Origin: JACCQS01 sp963766765
GTDB lineage: Bacteria > Actinomycetota > Actinomycetes > Mycobacteriales > Geodermatophilaceae
Direction: 5' to 3'
Assembly: GCA_963766765.1 (NCBI GenBank)
Contig: CAVYBR010000014.1
Location: forward strand, 186,001 to 250,000
Length of the DNA: 64,000 nucleotides
This document shows, one piece after another, positions 18,641-27,569 of the stretch. How positions within the stretch are numbered: position 1 is the stretch's first letter; each line of letters starts with the position of its first letter. A model generated the notes under the pieces. That model saw nothing but the letters and a program-made list of their open reading frames with translations. It made no database searches and was not told the origin of the DNA. Made by a program: the position numbers and the translations under genes.

Positions 18641-19393
18641 CTACCGGGTTTCCGGAGGCGATGTGCCCGCGATCGTGTGGTCGAAGCGCAGTTTGCGGCT
18701 GACCACATCTGCGGCGACGGCGGCCATGGATACATCGGAAGAGTACGCGTGCGCCCGAAGCCTGAGGAGGGCATCGGCCAGGCCCACCCTGAGCTGGACC
18801 GCGATCATCCCGGTGGCCTGATGGATGGCAGCGTTGCGGCCGATCGGGTCAAACGTGGGAGTTGCCGGTCCACCGTTGGGGTCACCCTGCAAGTGCAACA
18901 GCAGCAGGGCGGCGGCGTCGGCGAACGCCAGCGCCTCGACGAAGTGGGTTTTGGTGAGTCCGCCCTCCGTACCTCGGTAGAGATCGAGGACCCCGATCCG
19001 AATGGCGCCGACCTGAAGCGGAAACGCGAAGATCGCCTGGATGGAGGTGTTCAGCAGCCCAGACCCGTAGCCGGGCCAACGCTGCACGGCGCCGCGCACA
19101 TCGGGCAACAAGACGGGGCTGCCCGTTCGTGAGGCATCCACACATGGACCCTCGCCGGTGGCGAACTGCAACTCTTCCATCTGCGCGGCCGGTCCGTCAG
19201 TGACGGCGACAACACCGAGATTGTCGACGTCATTCATCAAGATGATCGCCGCACCGCTGATGTCCAACGTCCGCACGCACTCGGCACAGAGCCGGTCAGC
19301 CAACGGCACAGACTCCTGGCCGGGAAGCAGCACGGTGGCCAGAATCTTGGCGACACGGGAGCGCGACGACGGTGCCGGCTCCTGGGCTGTCAT
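18641..19393 (-). CDS. GAF-ANTAR transcription antitermination regulator (upstream copy)
   Basis: 250 residues from the ATG at 19393 with GGAAGG seven bases before it; the open frame to 19513 lacks family resemblance. The GAF part shows LDISGAAIILMND, ATGEGPCVDASRTGSPV and IFAFPLQVGAIRIGVLDLYRG. The ANTAR part shows NAAIHQATGMIAVQLRVGLADALLRLRAHAYSSDVSM. It is paralogous to the next gene but has diverged well beyond a recent duplication. The conserved GPC cysteine before the GAF ligand pocket is present in both copies. Confidence 0.9.
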   Translation of the reverse strand: MTAQEPAPSSRSRVAKILATVLLPGQESVPLADRLCAECVRTLDISGAAIILMNDVDNLGVVAVTDGPAAQMEELQFATGEGPCVDASRTGSPVLLPDVRGAVQRWPGYGSGLLNTSIQAIFAFPLQVGAIRIGVLDLYRGTEGGLTKTHFVEALAFADAAALLLLHLQGDPNGGPATPTFDPIGRNAAIHQATGMIAVQLRVGLADALLRLRAHAYSSDVSMAAVAADVVSRKLRFDHTIAGTSPPETR

Positions 19394-19800
19394 GAGCGAC
19401 CTTCCCGCGCGCAGAGACCTCGGCGGCGGAAACGGGTCCGGGTCAGCCGCCTGCATTCGGCGGCCCACCGCGCTCGTAGGCATGAGCGTACGCGGGGGAG
19501 AGCTACAACACACAAAAGCCGCCGAACCGCTTTAGCCGAGCGTCACAATGGCTAGCACAGAGTGATGCTCGGTTGTAATCTCGGTACAGATCGGTCTCAA
19601 TCACATGGTGGCCCTGGACCCGGCGACCCTCAACCAAGGGGGGTTCTGGCGGTGCTTCCACAATCTGTCACTCCGGCGCCGCGCCAGCAGCCAACACAGA
19701 CCTGTCCGGGCCCGATCCGGGCGTCGGTGGACATCGCAAGCGTGGACATCTCAAGCCTCGGCATACCCGTCTATGCCAGCGTTGAGTCAGCGATTCGTAC
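19394..19800. other. Divergent intergenic region between two ANTAR loci
   Basis: About 400 bases separate the minus-strand GAF-ANTAR pair from the plus-strand STAS-ANTAR gene. A frame of 81 codons at 19562-19807 has no start site or family resemblance, and I do not call it. The region should hold both promoters, but no confident -35/-10 pair, terminator or operator stands out. Confidence 0.5.
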
Positions 19801-20568
19801 ATGGTGATCGACGACGGGCAGACCGGCCTGCCGCGGCATCGCGTGGCCCCGCGCCTCAACCCCGCCTTGGCAGCCGAGCAGAACTCCGCCGATCAGAGGG
19901 GCTCGCTCGGGGTGTCCTGTGGGGGAGGCCTCACTGTCGTCCTGCATAGCAGCGATGGCGTGCTCCTCGTTCGGCTCTACGGTCCGGTGGGACCCGTCTC
20001 GCGGCGCGGGCTCTATTCCGCGCTCAATGCCGCATTCATCTCGCGGCCGATCAGAATCGTCATCGACGCTACGGACATCACCGAGTGCGATAAGCGCGGA
20101 TTGGCAACATTCGTCGACGCTGCTGAACGGGCAACGACCAGCGGGATCCCTCTTGCGATGTACGGCCTCGCTGCCGGGCTGCAACAGATGCTGAGTCAGT
20201 TGTGGAAGCCCGCGATCATCGAAGAGTTGCGCTACCCGTCTCTGCAATCAGCCTGGGCCGCAGTCAATTCGACGCCCGTGGCAAGCGATCCGACGCGCGA
20301 GGAACTCCTCGACGACGTGAAACACCTGCGCTATGCATTGAGCGACAGCCAGGTGATCGAGCAGGCGACGGGCGTCCTCATGGCCACGTATGGAATCACC
20401 GCCGACGCTGCTCTCGAGTTGCTGCGCTCCTACTCGCGCGTGCACAGCGTGTCGCTTCGAGTGATTGCGTCACGAGTGACGTCCGTCGTCCATAGGCGTC
20501 CGACTGGGAGCCAGATGGATGCCCTGCTCGGCGACCCCGCTCGGAGTGCCGAACGTCAATCGGTGTAG
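19801..20568 (+). CDS. STAS-ANTAR domain regulator
   Basis: 255 residues. Residues about 45-150 form a STAS domain like anti-sigma-factor antagonists (GVLLVRLYGPVGPVSRRGLY, IVIDATDITECDKRGLATFV, PLAMYGLAAGLQQML). The Ser/Thr usually phosphorylated in the D-S/T-xG loop is not clear; the loop reads DITECDKRG. The C-terminus is an ANTAR domain (LSDSQVIEQATGVLMATYGITADAALELLRSYSR). Such fusions are taken to tie protein-protein switching to RNA antitermination. ATG at 19801; no strong ribosome site. It stands opposite the GAF-ANTAR pair, so three ANTAR proteins are clustered here. Confidence 0.85.
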   Translation: MVIDDGQTGLPRHRVAPRLNPALAAEQNSADQRGSLGVSCGGGLTVVLHSSDGVLLVRLYGPVGPVSRRGLYSALNAAFISRPIRIVIDATDITECDKRGLATFVDAAERATTSGIPLAMYGLAAGLQQMLSQLWKPAIIEELRYPSLQSAWAAVNSTPVASDPTREELLDDVKHLRYALSDSQVIEQATGVLMATYGITADAALELLRSYSRVHSVSLRVIASRVTSVVHRRPTGSQMDALLGDPARSAERQSV

Positions 20569-20811
20569 CAACGCGCACCAACTGCATTGCAGCGCATTGC
20601 AATACACGAGTCATACGAAGACGATGGCGACTGGTTCCTGAAGTGAATGGCACCGCGTGAATCCGTTCGCACGCGACTGCGCCGGAACATCTTGCGCGCA
20701 TGAGACCAGATGAGTCCAATAGAACAGAACGTTGCTGATCGGCGTGGAGAGTTGACGTAATTGACATAGCCCTCGACAGTTAATGCAACATCCGTTCGTC
20801 TAGGAGGACCC
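20569..20811. promoter_or_regulatory. Leader region of the histone-like gene
   Basis: These 243 bases contain no gene. TTGACG at 20752 and TTGACA at 20761 resemble -35 boxes, but neither has a good -10 at 17 bases, so the promoter is not resolved. AGGAGG at 20802-20807 is a strong ribosome site for the ATG at 20812. Confidence 0.4.
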
Positions 20812-21180
20812 ATGGCCGCCAAGGCCGCTGCACGGAAGGCCCCCGCCAAAAAGGCGGCGGCAAAGAAGACCACCGCCAAGAAGACAACTGCCAAGAAGGC
20901 GCCGGCGAAGAAGGCGGCAGCCAAGAAGACCACCGCCAAAAAGACAACTGCCAAGAAGGCGCCGGCGAAGAAGGCGGCAGCCAAGCGCACCGTAAAGAGG
21001 GTGGCCGCCAAGAAGACTGCGAAGCGGACCACCGCCAAGAAGGCACCAGCAAAGAAGACCACAGCCAAAAAGACCACCGCCAAGAAGACCACCGCCAAGA
21101 AGGCGCCGGCGAAGAAGGCGGCAGCCAAGAAGACCACAGCCAAGAAGACCACAGCCAAGAAGGCCACTGGTCGCCGATAG
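20812..21180 (+). CDS. Lys/Ala-rich histone H1-like nucleoid protein
   Basis: 122 residues made almost entirely of Lys, Ala, Thr and Pro in repeats of the type KKTTAK and KKAPAKKAAAK, broken once at about residues 59-73 by KRTVKRVAAKKTAKR. The composition matches histone H1 C-terminal tails and the tails of actinobacterial HU (HupB) and HC1-like proteins, which bind DNA non-specifically and condense it; no globular HU domain is attached. AGGAGG precedes the ATG by 4 bases and a perfect terminator follows, so it is a single-gene unit, likely well expressed. The long hydrophobic frames on the opposite strand are translations of the same repeats. Confidence 0.85.
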   Translation: MAAKAAARKAPAKKAAAKKTTAKKTTAKKAPAKKAAAKKTTAKKTTAKKAPAKKAAAKRTVKRVAAKKTAKRTTAKKAPAKKTTAKKTTAKKTTAKKAPAKKAAAKKTTAKKTTAKKATGRR

Positions 21181-21203
21181 CACAACTGCACACAACAGAT
21201 TCA

Positions 21204-21230
21204 GGACCGCCGTCGATCCGACGGCGGTCC
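21204..21230 (+). terminator. Intrinsic terminator after the histone-like gene
   Basis: GGACCGCCGTCG and CGACGGCGGTCC form a perfect 12-bp stem with the 3-base loop ATC, 24 bases after the stop codon. There is no long T run (TGCTGCTTTC follows), which is common for actinobacterial terminators. Confidence 0.85.
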
Positions 21231-21296
21231 TGCTGCTTTCGGCGGACGCGGAATATCCAGCCCTGGCAAGTCTTTTCCCAAGGGAGTCGCTGCAAG

Positions 21297-22076
21297 ATGC
21301 CGAGGTCGAAGCCGCCCCAGCGAATCTGGGCCATGCCCCGGCTCGGGCTCGAGGCGCCACCTTCGCGAGTAGTCTGTCTGGTCCCGTCGCTCACCGAGGC
21401 AATCGCCGAAACGGATCGGTCACTCCTGGTCGGCGCGACCGATTGGTGCACTCATCCGAACGATCTCGATGTACCGAGGGTCGGCGGAACGAAGTGGCCA
21501 GACCTGGCTGCCATCCGTTCTCTGCACCCGGATCTTGTTGTCGCCAACGCTGAGGAGAACCGACCCGAGGATCTGGCTGCGTTGCAGGGCAGCGGCATTC
21601 CGGTCTGGGTCACCGGGCCCGCAACCGTCGAAGAGGCGATCGCCGACCTCACCGCACTACTCCGCGCGCTGACCGGCGAGGAACCGCAGTGGCTCAGTCA
21701 GACGAGGGAGCTCTGGCGATCGATCGTCCCAGGCGCGGCGCGAAAACGGGCGGTTGTGCCCATCTGGCGGCGACCGTGGATGGTGCTGGGTCGAGACACC
21801 TTCGCTGGAGATGTGCTTCGACTCCTCGGGGTGGACAACGTTTTCGCCGACGATCCCGAGCGCTATCCCCGAGTGGAGCTGCACGACCATCGGATCGCGG
21901 TCGCCGATCTCGTCGTCTTTCCGGACGAGCCCTACGCCTTCTCGGCCGATGACGGCCCGGAGGCGTTCGTGGACAAGAAGTCGGCATTGATCAGCGGGCG
22001 TCATCTCACGTGGTACGGGCCCTCGCTGCTCGAGGCGCCGCGGGTCCTGCTGGCACAGCTTGCCCTCGACGATTGA
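21297..22076 (+). CDS. BtuF-like helical-backbone metal receptor (putative corrinoid/siderophore-binding domain protein)
   Basis: 259 residues that fit the periplasmic-binding fold of the BtuF/TroA class: VVCLVPSLTEAIAETD, WCTHPNDLDVPRVGGTKWPDLAAIRSL in pieces, HPDLVVANAEENRPEDL, and FAGDVLRLLGVDNVFAD. Unusually, no signal peptide or lipobox precedes the domain; the N-terminus is RSKPPQRIWAMPRLG. Start ATG 21297 is likely because the family pattern begins soon after. No permease or ATPase gene adjoins. It could be a cytoplasmic ligand-binding protein or have lost its export signal. It converges on panB with 15 bases between stops. Confidence 0.75.
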   Translation: MPRSKPPQRIWAMPRLGLEAPPSRVVCLVPSLTEAIAETDRSLLVGATDWCTHPNDLDVPRVGGTKWPDLAAIRSLHPDLVVANAEENRPEDLAALQGSGIPVWVTGPATVEEAIADLTALLRALTGEEPQWLSQTRELWRSIVPGAARKRAVVPIWRRPWMVLGRDTFAGDVLRLLGVDNVFADDPERYPRVELHDHRIAVADLVVFPDEPYAFSADDGPEAFVDKKSALISGRHLTWYGPSLLEAPRVLLAQLALDD

Positions 22077-22091
22077 CCACAGGCGCGGTAT

Positions 22092-22934
22092 TCAAGCGTA
22101 GGTGTGCTCGGGCCCCGGAAAAGTGCCGGCTCTGACGTCGGCGGCGTAGGCGGCAGCGGCACCGCGCAGGATGCCGTCGAGGTCGGCGTATTGCTTGACG
22201 AAGCGTGCCACTCTGCCCCGGTTCAAACCCGCCATGTCCTGCCACACAAGCACTTGCGCGTCGCAGTCAGGCCCGGCGCCGATGCCGACGGTGGGGATCG
22301 CGAGCTCCTTGGTGACCTGCGCGGCAAGCTCGCCGGGAACCAGCTCGAGAACGACGGCGAATGCGCCCGCCGCTTCGACGGCGCGCGCGTCAGCAATCAG
22401 CCGATCGGCGCCCGCACCGCGGCCCTGGATCTTGAATCCGCCGAGGCCGTGCTCGCTCTGCGGGGTGAACCCGATGTGGGCCATGACCGGGACCCCGGCC
22501 TCGGCGATCTTGGCGATCTGCGCGGCGATACGTACCCCGCCTTCGAGCTTGACCGCATGCGCGCCAGCCTCTTTCATCATTCGGACCGAAGCGGCCAACG
22601 CCTGCTCCGGGGAGGACTCGTAGCTGCCGAAGGGCAAGTCGGCCACGACCAGTGAACGTTCGGTGGCACCGACCACGGCGCGGACCAGGGGGAGTAACTC
22701 CTCCATCGTGACCCCCAACGAACTCGGATAGCCGTAGACGTTGTTGGCTGCCGAATCGCCGACGAGCAACACGGGGATACCGGCCTGGTCGAAGATTGCC
22801 GCCGTGTACTGGTCGTAGGCCGTCAGCATCGGCCAGGGCTCACCGGCGTCCTTCAGCGCCTGCAGGTGGCCGATCCTGACCCGTGCGGCTGGCGCGGATG
22901 CACTGCCTGCAGTGCTGTCGCTCGTCGTCATCAC
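22092..22934 (-). CDS. panB: 3-methyl-2-oxobutanoate hydroxymethyltransferase PanB
   Basis: 280 residues. PanB adds a hydroxymethyl group from methylene-tetrahydrofolate to 2-oxoisovalerate, giving ketopantoate, the first step of pantothenate synthesis. The TIM-barrel motifs are clear: MLTAYDQYTAAIFDQAG, VGDSAANNVYGY (metal-binding Asp), VADLPFGSY, AVKLEGG, MAHIGFTPQS and AIPTVGIGAGPDCDAQVLVW. The catalytic Glu lies in VLELVPGELA. GGGAGG is 8 bases before the ATG at 22934. panC, panD and panE are not in the window. Confidence 0.96.
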   Translation of the reverse strand: MMTTSDSTAGSASAPAARVRIGHLQALKDAGEPWPMLTAYDQYTAAIFDQAGIPVLLVGDSAANNVYGYPSSLGVTMEELLPLVRAVVGATERSLVVADLPFGSYESSPEQALAASVRMMKEAGAHAVKLEGGVRIAAQIAKIAEAGVPVMAHIGFTPQSEHGLGGFKIQGRGAGADRLIADARAVEAAGAFAVVLELVPGELAAQVTKELAIPTVGIGAGPDCDAQVLVWQDMAGLNRGRVARFVKQYADLDGILRGAAAAYAADVRAGTFPGPEHTYA

Positions 22935-22990
22935 CTAGACCTCCCTCGAAGCACCGTTCGGTGTCCCCGGGTGACTCAAGCGTGGCATGA

Positions 22991-24786
22991 CTAGGACTCG
23001 GCAGTCTCCCGCCAGCGACTGGTAATTGGGAGACGTCGATCACGTCCGAAGGACTTCAGCGAGATCTTGGTTCCGGGTGCAAACTGGCGACGCTTGTATT
23101 CCGCCCGGTCAACCATCTGCAGGACGGTGCGCACGATCTCGGGGTCGTGTCCGCGCTCGATGAGTTCCTTGTGGCCGAGATCGCGGTCGACGTAATCGGC
23201 GAGGATCGCGTCGAGCACCTCGTAGTCGGGCAGGGAATCGCTGTCCTGCTGTCCGGGCTTGAGTTCGGCCGACGGCGGCTTGGTGATGGAGTTCTCCGGG
23301 ATCGGCTCCTTTTGGCCATGCTCGGCCGCCGTGGCGTTGCGCCAGCGCGCCAACGCCCAGACCAGCGTCTTGGGCACATCCTTGATCGGGGCGAATCCGC
23401 CGACGGTGTCGCCGTACAGGGTCGTGTATCCCACCGAGATCTCGCTCTTGTTCCCCGTTGCCAGCACGAGGTGGCCGTGCTCGTTGGAAAGGCCCATGAG
23501 CAGGGCCCCGCGGATCCGGGCCTGCAGATTCTCCTCCGCGAGGCCAGTCAGCTTCACCGACTCGAGGTAGGCAGCGACCATCGGCTCGATCGGGATGGTG
23601 TCGAGATGGCAGCCGATCCGGTCGGCGAGATCGGCGGCGTCCTGGCGTGAGTGCTCCGAGGAATATCGGCTCGGCATCGAGACGCCGTGGACGTGCTCGG
23701 CGCCGATGGCGTCTGCGGCCAGCGCGGCGACCAAAGCTGAGTCGATCCCGCCGGACAGGCCCAGCAACACCGAACTGAACCCGTTCTTGCGCACATAGTC
23801 GCGCAGCCCGATCACCAAGGCTCCCCAGACTTCAGCGAGATCGGGGATCGGGTTGAAATGTGGAGCAGGGGGAGGTCCGGTCGGGCTTCGCGCGTGGCCT
23901 CTTGTGCGACCGGGAGAACTTCGCGGGTGACCGTCATGGGGCCGATACTGCCCTCGCGCACGGATCGACCGGGCTCGATGCTCAGGTCCACCAGCAGGAG
24001 TCGTTCCTCGAACTGCTGCGCACGGGCCAGGAGTTCACCGTCGGGGGCGACGATCATCGAGTCGCCGTCGAAGACGAGTTCGTCCTGTGCACCCACCGTG
24101 TTGACGTAGGCGACTGTCGCTGCCGCCTCGGCCGCCCGGCGCTGGACCAGCGGCAGCCGCACGTCATCCTTCGCGCGTTCGTACGGAGATCCGTTGATGC
24201 ACACAATCAGGTCCACCCCGGCCGCACCGGCGACGGCGAACGGACCTCCGTCGACCCAGAGGTCCTCACAGATCGTCAGCGCCACGTCGATACCGGCGAT
24301 GGTGAGAACCGGGAGGGTTTCCCCCGAGCGGAAGTACCGCGCCTCGTCGAAGACGCCGTAGTTCGGCAGGTGATGCTTGTAGTAGCGGGCCGCCACCTCG
24401 CCTCGGTGCAACACTGCCGCTGCGTTTCGGGCGCCGTCATCGTGCGCCAGATAACCGACGATGACGGGCAACTCTGCGCAGCCGTCCGCGCAGAGATCCC
24501 CGGCCAGTCTCGCGAGGGTTGCCTCGCTCGCGTGGGCGAACGAGCGGCGGAGCACGAGGTCCTCGGGTGGGTAACCCGTGATCATCATTTCGGGGAAGGC
24601 GACCAGATCGGCGCCTGCGGCCCGCGCAGCGCTGGCCTCGGTCCGAACCCGCTGCGCATTCCCGGCAAGATCGCCGACGCACATATTCACTTGAGCCAAT
24701 GCGATCCGGAATGGCCGGGTTTCGCCGGCGGGACCAGCCGACGGGTCGGAGGCTGGGCGATGAGCCATGGTCACAGTCTGGTACAT
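22991..24786 (-). pseudogene. nadE: Glutamine-dependent NAD+ synthetase NadE, split by one frameshift
   Basis: The last step of NAD synthesis, amidation of nicotinate adenine dinucleotide. The first part (24786 to about 23850) is the nitrilase-like glutaminase domain with its Glu-Lys-Cys triad in LVAFPEM, YYKHHLPNYGVFDE and TICEDLW. The second (about 23850 to 22991) is the ATP-pyrophosphatase domain with LGLSGGIDSALVAALAAD, VLATGNKSEISVGY and KPPSAELKPGQ. The domains are normally one chain of about 590 residues. Here LLHFNPIPDLAEVWGALVIGL is recovered only by shifting frame near 23855 (one base missing after CACAT). A GTG at 23818 could restart the second half, so a two-chain enzyme is possible. 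ATG 24786 follows GAGGCGG by 7 bases. Confidence 0.88.
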
Positions 24787-24928
24787 AAGGGTTCCGCCTC
24801 GCATATGAGAAGATGTGCCGGCGCTTTCTCAGCGAAATGTTCCGCAGGCGGTACAACCGTTGGGCCTCCCCAAGCGTTACAAAGGTATGCACCAGCTGGG
24901 ACAGTGTTTCTCGAGAGTGAGTAGGTGT

Positions 24929-26149
24929 ATGACGCATCCATCCCAACGGATGAGTCGCACACGTCTGCTCGCGGCAGTCCTCGCCATTCTGGGTCTGCTC
25001 CTGGCGGCCGCCGGATGCACGTTCCCGAAGGCCGACGCCACCGCATCGCCGGCTGACTCGAGCGAGAGCGCTTCCAGCGAAGCGGCCCCTCCCCCCGCAG
25101 TCGTGAGCATCGATCCGCCCCTCAACGGCAGCCTGTTCGCCCCCATGACCCCTGTCGTCATTTCGGCCGGAAACGGGATGCTCACCAGCGTCGTCGTCAC
25201 GGCAGCAGATGGTGTCCAGGTTCCGGGCGCGCTCTCGGCCGACGGCAAGGTGTGGCAGGCCACCGAGTTGCTTCGCTACGACACCACCTACAGCGTGGCC
25301 GCGGCCGCGGCCAACCCAGCCGGCGTAGCCACGACGTCCAGCGGGTCGATCACAACGGTGGCCGCGGACGACTTCGTCGCAGCCGACATCCTGCCGTTCG
25401 GTGACATGACCAGCATCGGAGTGGGGATGCCGATCGTGGTCAAGTTCGACGAGGACGTCGAGAATCGGGCAGCGGTCGAGCGGCGTCTCACGGTGATCGC
25501 GACCCCACCGGTCGTGGGCCGCTGGCACTGGTTCAGCGACCACGAGGTGCACTACCGCCCCCAGGAGTACTGGGTGCCCGGCACGCACGTCGTGTTCGAC
25601 GTCGGCATCTACGGCGTCAACATCGGGAACGACATCTACGGCCGGGAAAACCGGCACATGGAGTTCGACATCCATGACTCGCTGGTAGCTCAGGTCGACA
25701 ACGGCGACCTGAACATGCGGGTGTATCGCAACGGTGTTCTCGAACGGGAGATCCCGGTCTCGATGGGCAAATCCGGCACTCTGACGCCGAGCGGAACCAT
25801 GATCGTCATGGGGCAGGATCGCGTCTACACGATGGACTCTTCGACGTACGGCGTGCCGGTCGACGACCCCGACGGCTACCGACTCGAAGTCGAATACGCG
25901 AGCCGAATCACCTTCTCCGGAATCTTCGTCCACGCTGCCCCCTGGTCAGTGGGTGACCAGGGTCGGCGCAATGTCTCCCATGGCTGCATCAACGTGAGCA
26001 CCTCCAACGCGGCGTGGTTCTACGAGAACTTCGGCTGGGGTGACATCGTCCAAGTGACCGGTACGGCACGGACGCTCGAGCCCACGAACGGACTCGGGGA
26101 CTGGAACATCCCGTGGGACCAGTGGATTCTGGGCTCCGCCCTGCGGTGA
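24929..26149 (+). CDS. L,D-transpeptidase lipoprotein (YkuD) with N-terminal Ig-like domains
   Basis: 406 residues. The signal RTRLLAAVLAILGLLLAAAGC carries a lipobox (AAGC), so the protein should be anchored outside the membrane. A Ser/Ala linker and two Ig-like domains (DPPLNGSLFAPMTPVVIS; GVGMPIVVKFDEDV) precede the YkuD domain with its catalytic SHGCINVS and upstream FVHAAPW. This is the layout of the mycobacterial LdtA/LdtB-type enzymes that make 3-3 cross-links in peptidoglycan. ATG 24929 was chosen because it keeps a compact signal; the frame is open upstream to 24815. It is divergent from nadE. Confidence 0.94.
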   Translation: MTHPSQRMSRTRLLAAVLAILGLLLAAAGCTFPKADATASPADSSESASSEAAPPPAVVSIDPPLNGSLFAPMTPVVISAGNGMLTSVVVTAADGVQVPGALSADGKVWQATELLRYDTTYSVAAAAANPAGVATTSSGSITTVAADDFVAADILPFGDMTSIGVGMPIVVKFDEDVENRAAVERRLTVIATPPVVGRWHWFSDHEVHYRPQEYWVPGTHVVFDVGIYGVNIGNDIYGRENRHMEFDIHDSLVAQVDNGDLNMRVYRNGVLEREIPVSMGKSGTLTPSGTMIVMGQDRVYTMDSSTYGVPVDDPDGYRLEVEYASRITFSGIFVHAAPWSVGDQGRRNVSHGCINVSTSNAAWFYENFGWGDIVQVTGTARTLEPTNGLGDWNIPWDQWILGSALR

Positions 26150-26187
26150 CCGGTTCGCACTGGTCCGAACGCACACCGAGCACGCAC

Positions 26188-26203
26188 GTAACTCGCCGGT
26201 AAC
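26188..26203 (+). promoter_or_regulatory. Possible GlnR half-site before glnA2
   Basis: GTAAC-N6-GTAAC has the 5-mer spacing of GlnR operators and ends 25 bases before the glnA2 start. The flanking pair of 5-mers that completes a full box is not recognisable, so this is a weak candidate. Confidence 0.35.
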
Positions 26204-26228
26204 ACAGCGGCGGCACACTTGCGCTGAT

Positions 26229-27569
26229 ATGGATCGCCAGCAGGAGTTCGTGCTCCGGACCCTCGAAGAACGTGAGATCCGGTTCGTACGGTTGTGGTTC
26301 ACCGACGTCCTGGGCTACCTCAAGTCGGTCGCTGTGGCGCCTGCCGAGATCGAGGCTGCTTTCGCTGAAGGCATCGGCTTCGACGGATCGGCGATCCAGG
26401 GTTTCGCCCGCGTCTACGAGTCAGACATGCTGGCCAAGCCTGATCCAGGCACGTTCCAGGTGCTCCCGTTGGCCAACGACTCGGGACCGGACTCGGCACG
26501 GATGTTCTGCGACATCACGATGCCCGACGGTTCCCCGTCCTGGGCCGACCCGCGTCATGTCCTGCGCCGGACACTGTCCAAGGCCGCGGACATGGGCTTC
26601 ACCTTCTACACCCACCCGGAGATCGAGTTCTTCCTCCTGAAGGATCTGCCCAGCGACGGCAAGGCCCCGCAACCTGCCGATCACGGCGGCTACTTCGACC
26701 TGTCCACCCACGATGTCGCCCACGACTTCCGCCGCGAGGCCGTCTTCGCGCTGGAGGCAATGGGCATCTCGGTGGAATTCAGCCACCATGAAGTTGCCCC
26801 CGGTCAGCAGGAGATCGACCTGCGCTACGCGGATGCCCTGAGCATGGCCGACAACATCATGACGCTGCGCCATGTCGTACGTGAGATCGCGCTCTCCCAG
26901 GGTGTGTACGCAACGTTCATGCCCAAGCCGTTCACCGACCAACCCGGCTCGGCCATGCACACCCACGTGTCGTTGTTCGAGGGCGACCGCAACGCGTTCC
27001 ACGATGCCTCCGACCCGGTCGGCCTTTCCCAGACCGGACGGGCCTTCGTCGCAGGCCTGCTGCAGCACGCCGTCGAGATCACCGCCGTCACGAACCAATG
27101 GGTCAACTCCTACCGGCGGCTGGTCTCCGGCGGGGAGGCTCCGTCCTCGGTGTGTTGGGGGCGGTCCAATCGATCTGCACTCGTCCGCATGCCCTCGTAC
27201 AAACCCGGCAAGGCGAATTCGTCTCGGGTTGAGATCCGTTCCCCGGACTCCGCGTGCAATCCCTACCTCGCCTTTGCCCTCATGCTCGCGGCCGGGCTCC
27301 GGGGGATCGAAAAGGGGTACGAGTTGCCGCCGGAGGCCGAGGATGACGTGTGGTCGCTGACCGACACCGAACGACTGGCCGCCGGCTACGACGACCTGCC
27401 GCACAGCCTGGACGCCGCGCTGCGGGCCATGGAAGGCAGCGAGTTGGTGGCCGAGACACTCGGCGAGCACACGTTCGACTTCTTCCTGCGCAACAAGCGC
27501 GCCGAATGGGCGGACTACCGACGTGAAGTCACGCCGTTCGAGCTGAAGCGCTACCTACCCGTGCTCTGA
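26229..27569 (+). CDS. glnA2: Type I glutamine synthetase paralogue GlnA2
   Basis: 446 residues, the same length as mycobacterial GlnA2, with the same opening (DRQQEFVLRTLEEREIRFVR LWF pattern) and ending (YRREVTPFELKRYL). Glutamine-synthetase signatures are FDGSAIQGFARV, EIEFFLL, HHEVAPGQQEID, MPKPF with the GSAMHTHVSLF ATP-site motif, and RSPDSACNPYLAFA. The adenylylation loop of GlnA1 (LYELPPEE) is replaced by YELPPEAEDDVW without the conserved site, so it should escape GlnE control. In Streptomyces, GlnA2-like proteins have been linked to polyamine glutamylation. The last 15 bases overlap the end of ackA on the other strand. Confidence 0.93.
   Translation: MDRQQEFVLRTLEEREIRFVRLWFTDVLGYLKSVAVAPAEIEAAFAEGIGFDGSAIQGFARVYESDMLAKPDPGTFQVLPLANDSGPDSARMFCDITMPDGSPSWADPRHVLRRTLSKAADMGFTFYTHPEIEFFLLKDLPSDGKAPQPADHGGYFDLSTHDVAHDFRREAVFALEAMGISVEFSHHEVAPGQQEIDLRYADALSMADNIMTLRHVVREIALSQGVYATFMPKPFTDQPGSAMHTHVSLFEGDRNAFHDASDPVGLSQTGRAFVAGLLQHAVEITAVTNQWVNSYRRLVSGGEAPSSVCWGRSNRSALVRMPSYKPGKANSSRVEIRSPDSACNPYLAFALMLAAGLRGIEKGYELPPEAEDDVWSLTDTERLAAGYDDLPHSLDAALRAMEGSELVAETLGEHTFDFFLRNKRAEWADYRREVTPFELKRYLPVL

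Noticed and set aside
19562..19807. 81-codon ORF in the ANTAR intergenic region
   Set aside because: No ribosome site, no family resemblance, Pro/Gln-rich composition typical of non-coding high-GC frames.
20556..21191. Repeated hydrophobic minus-strand frame (FLAVVFLAVV-like), as if a membrane protein
   Set aside because: It is the complement of the KKTTAK repeat gene, which has AGGAGG, proper start and terminator.
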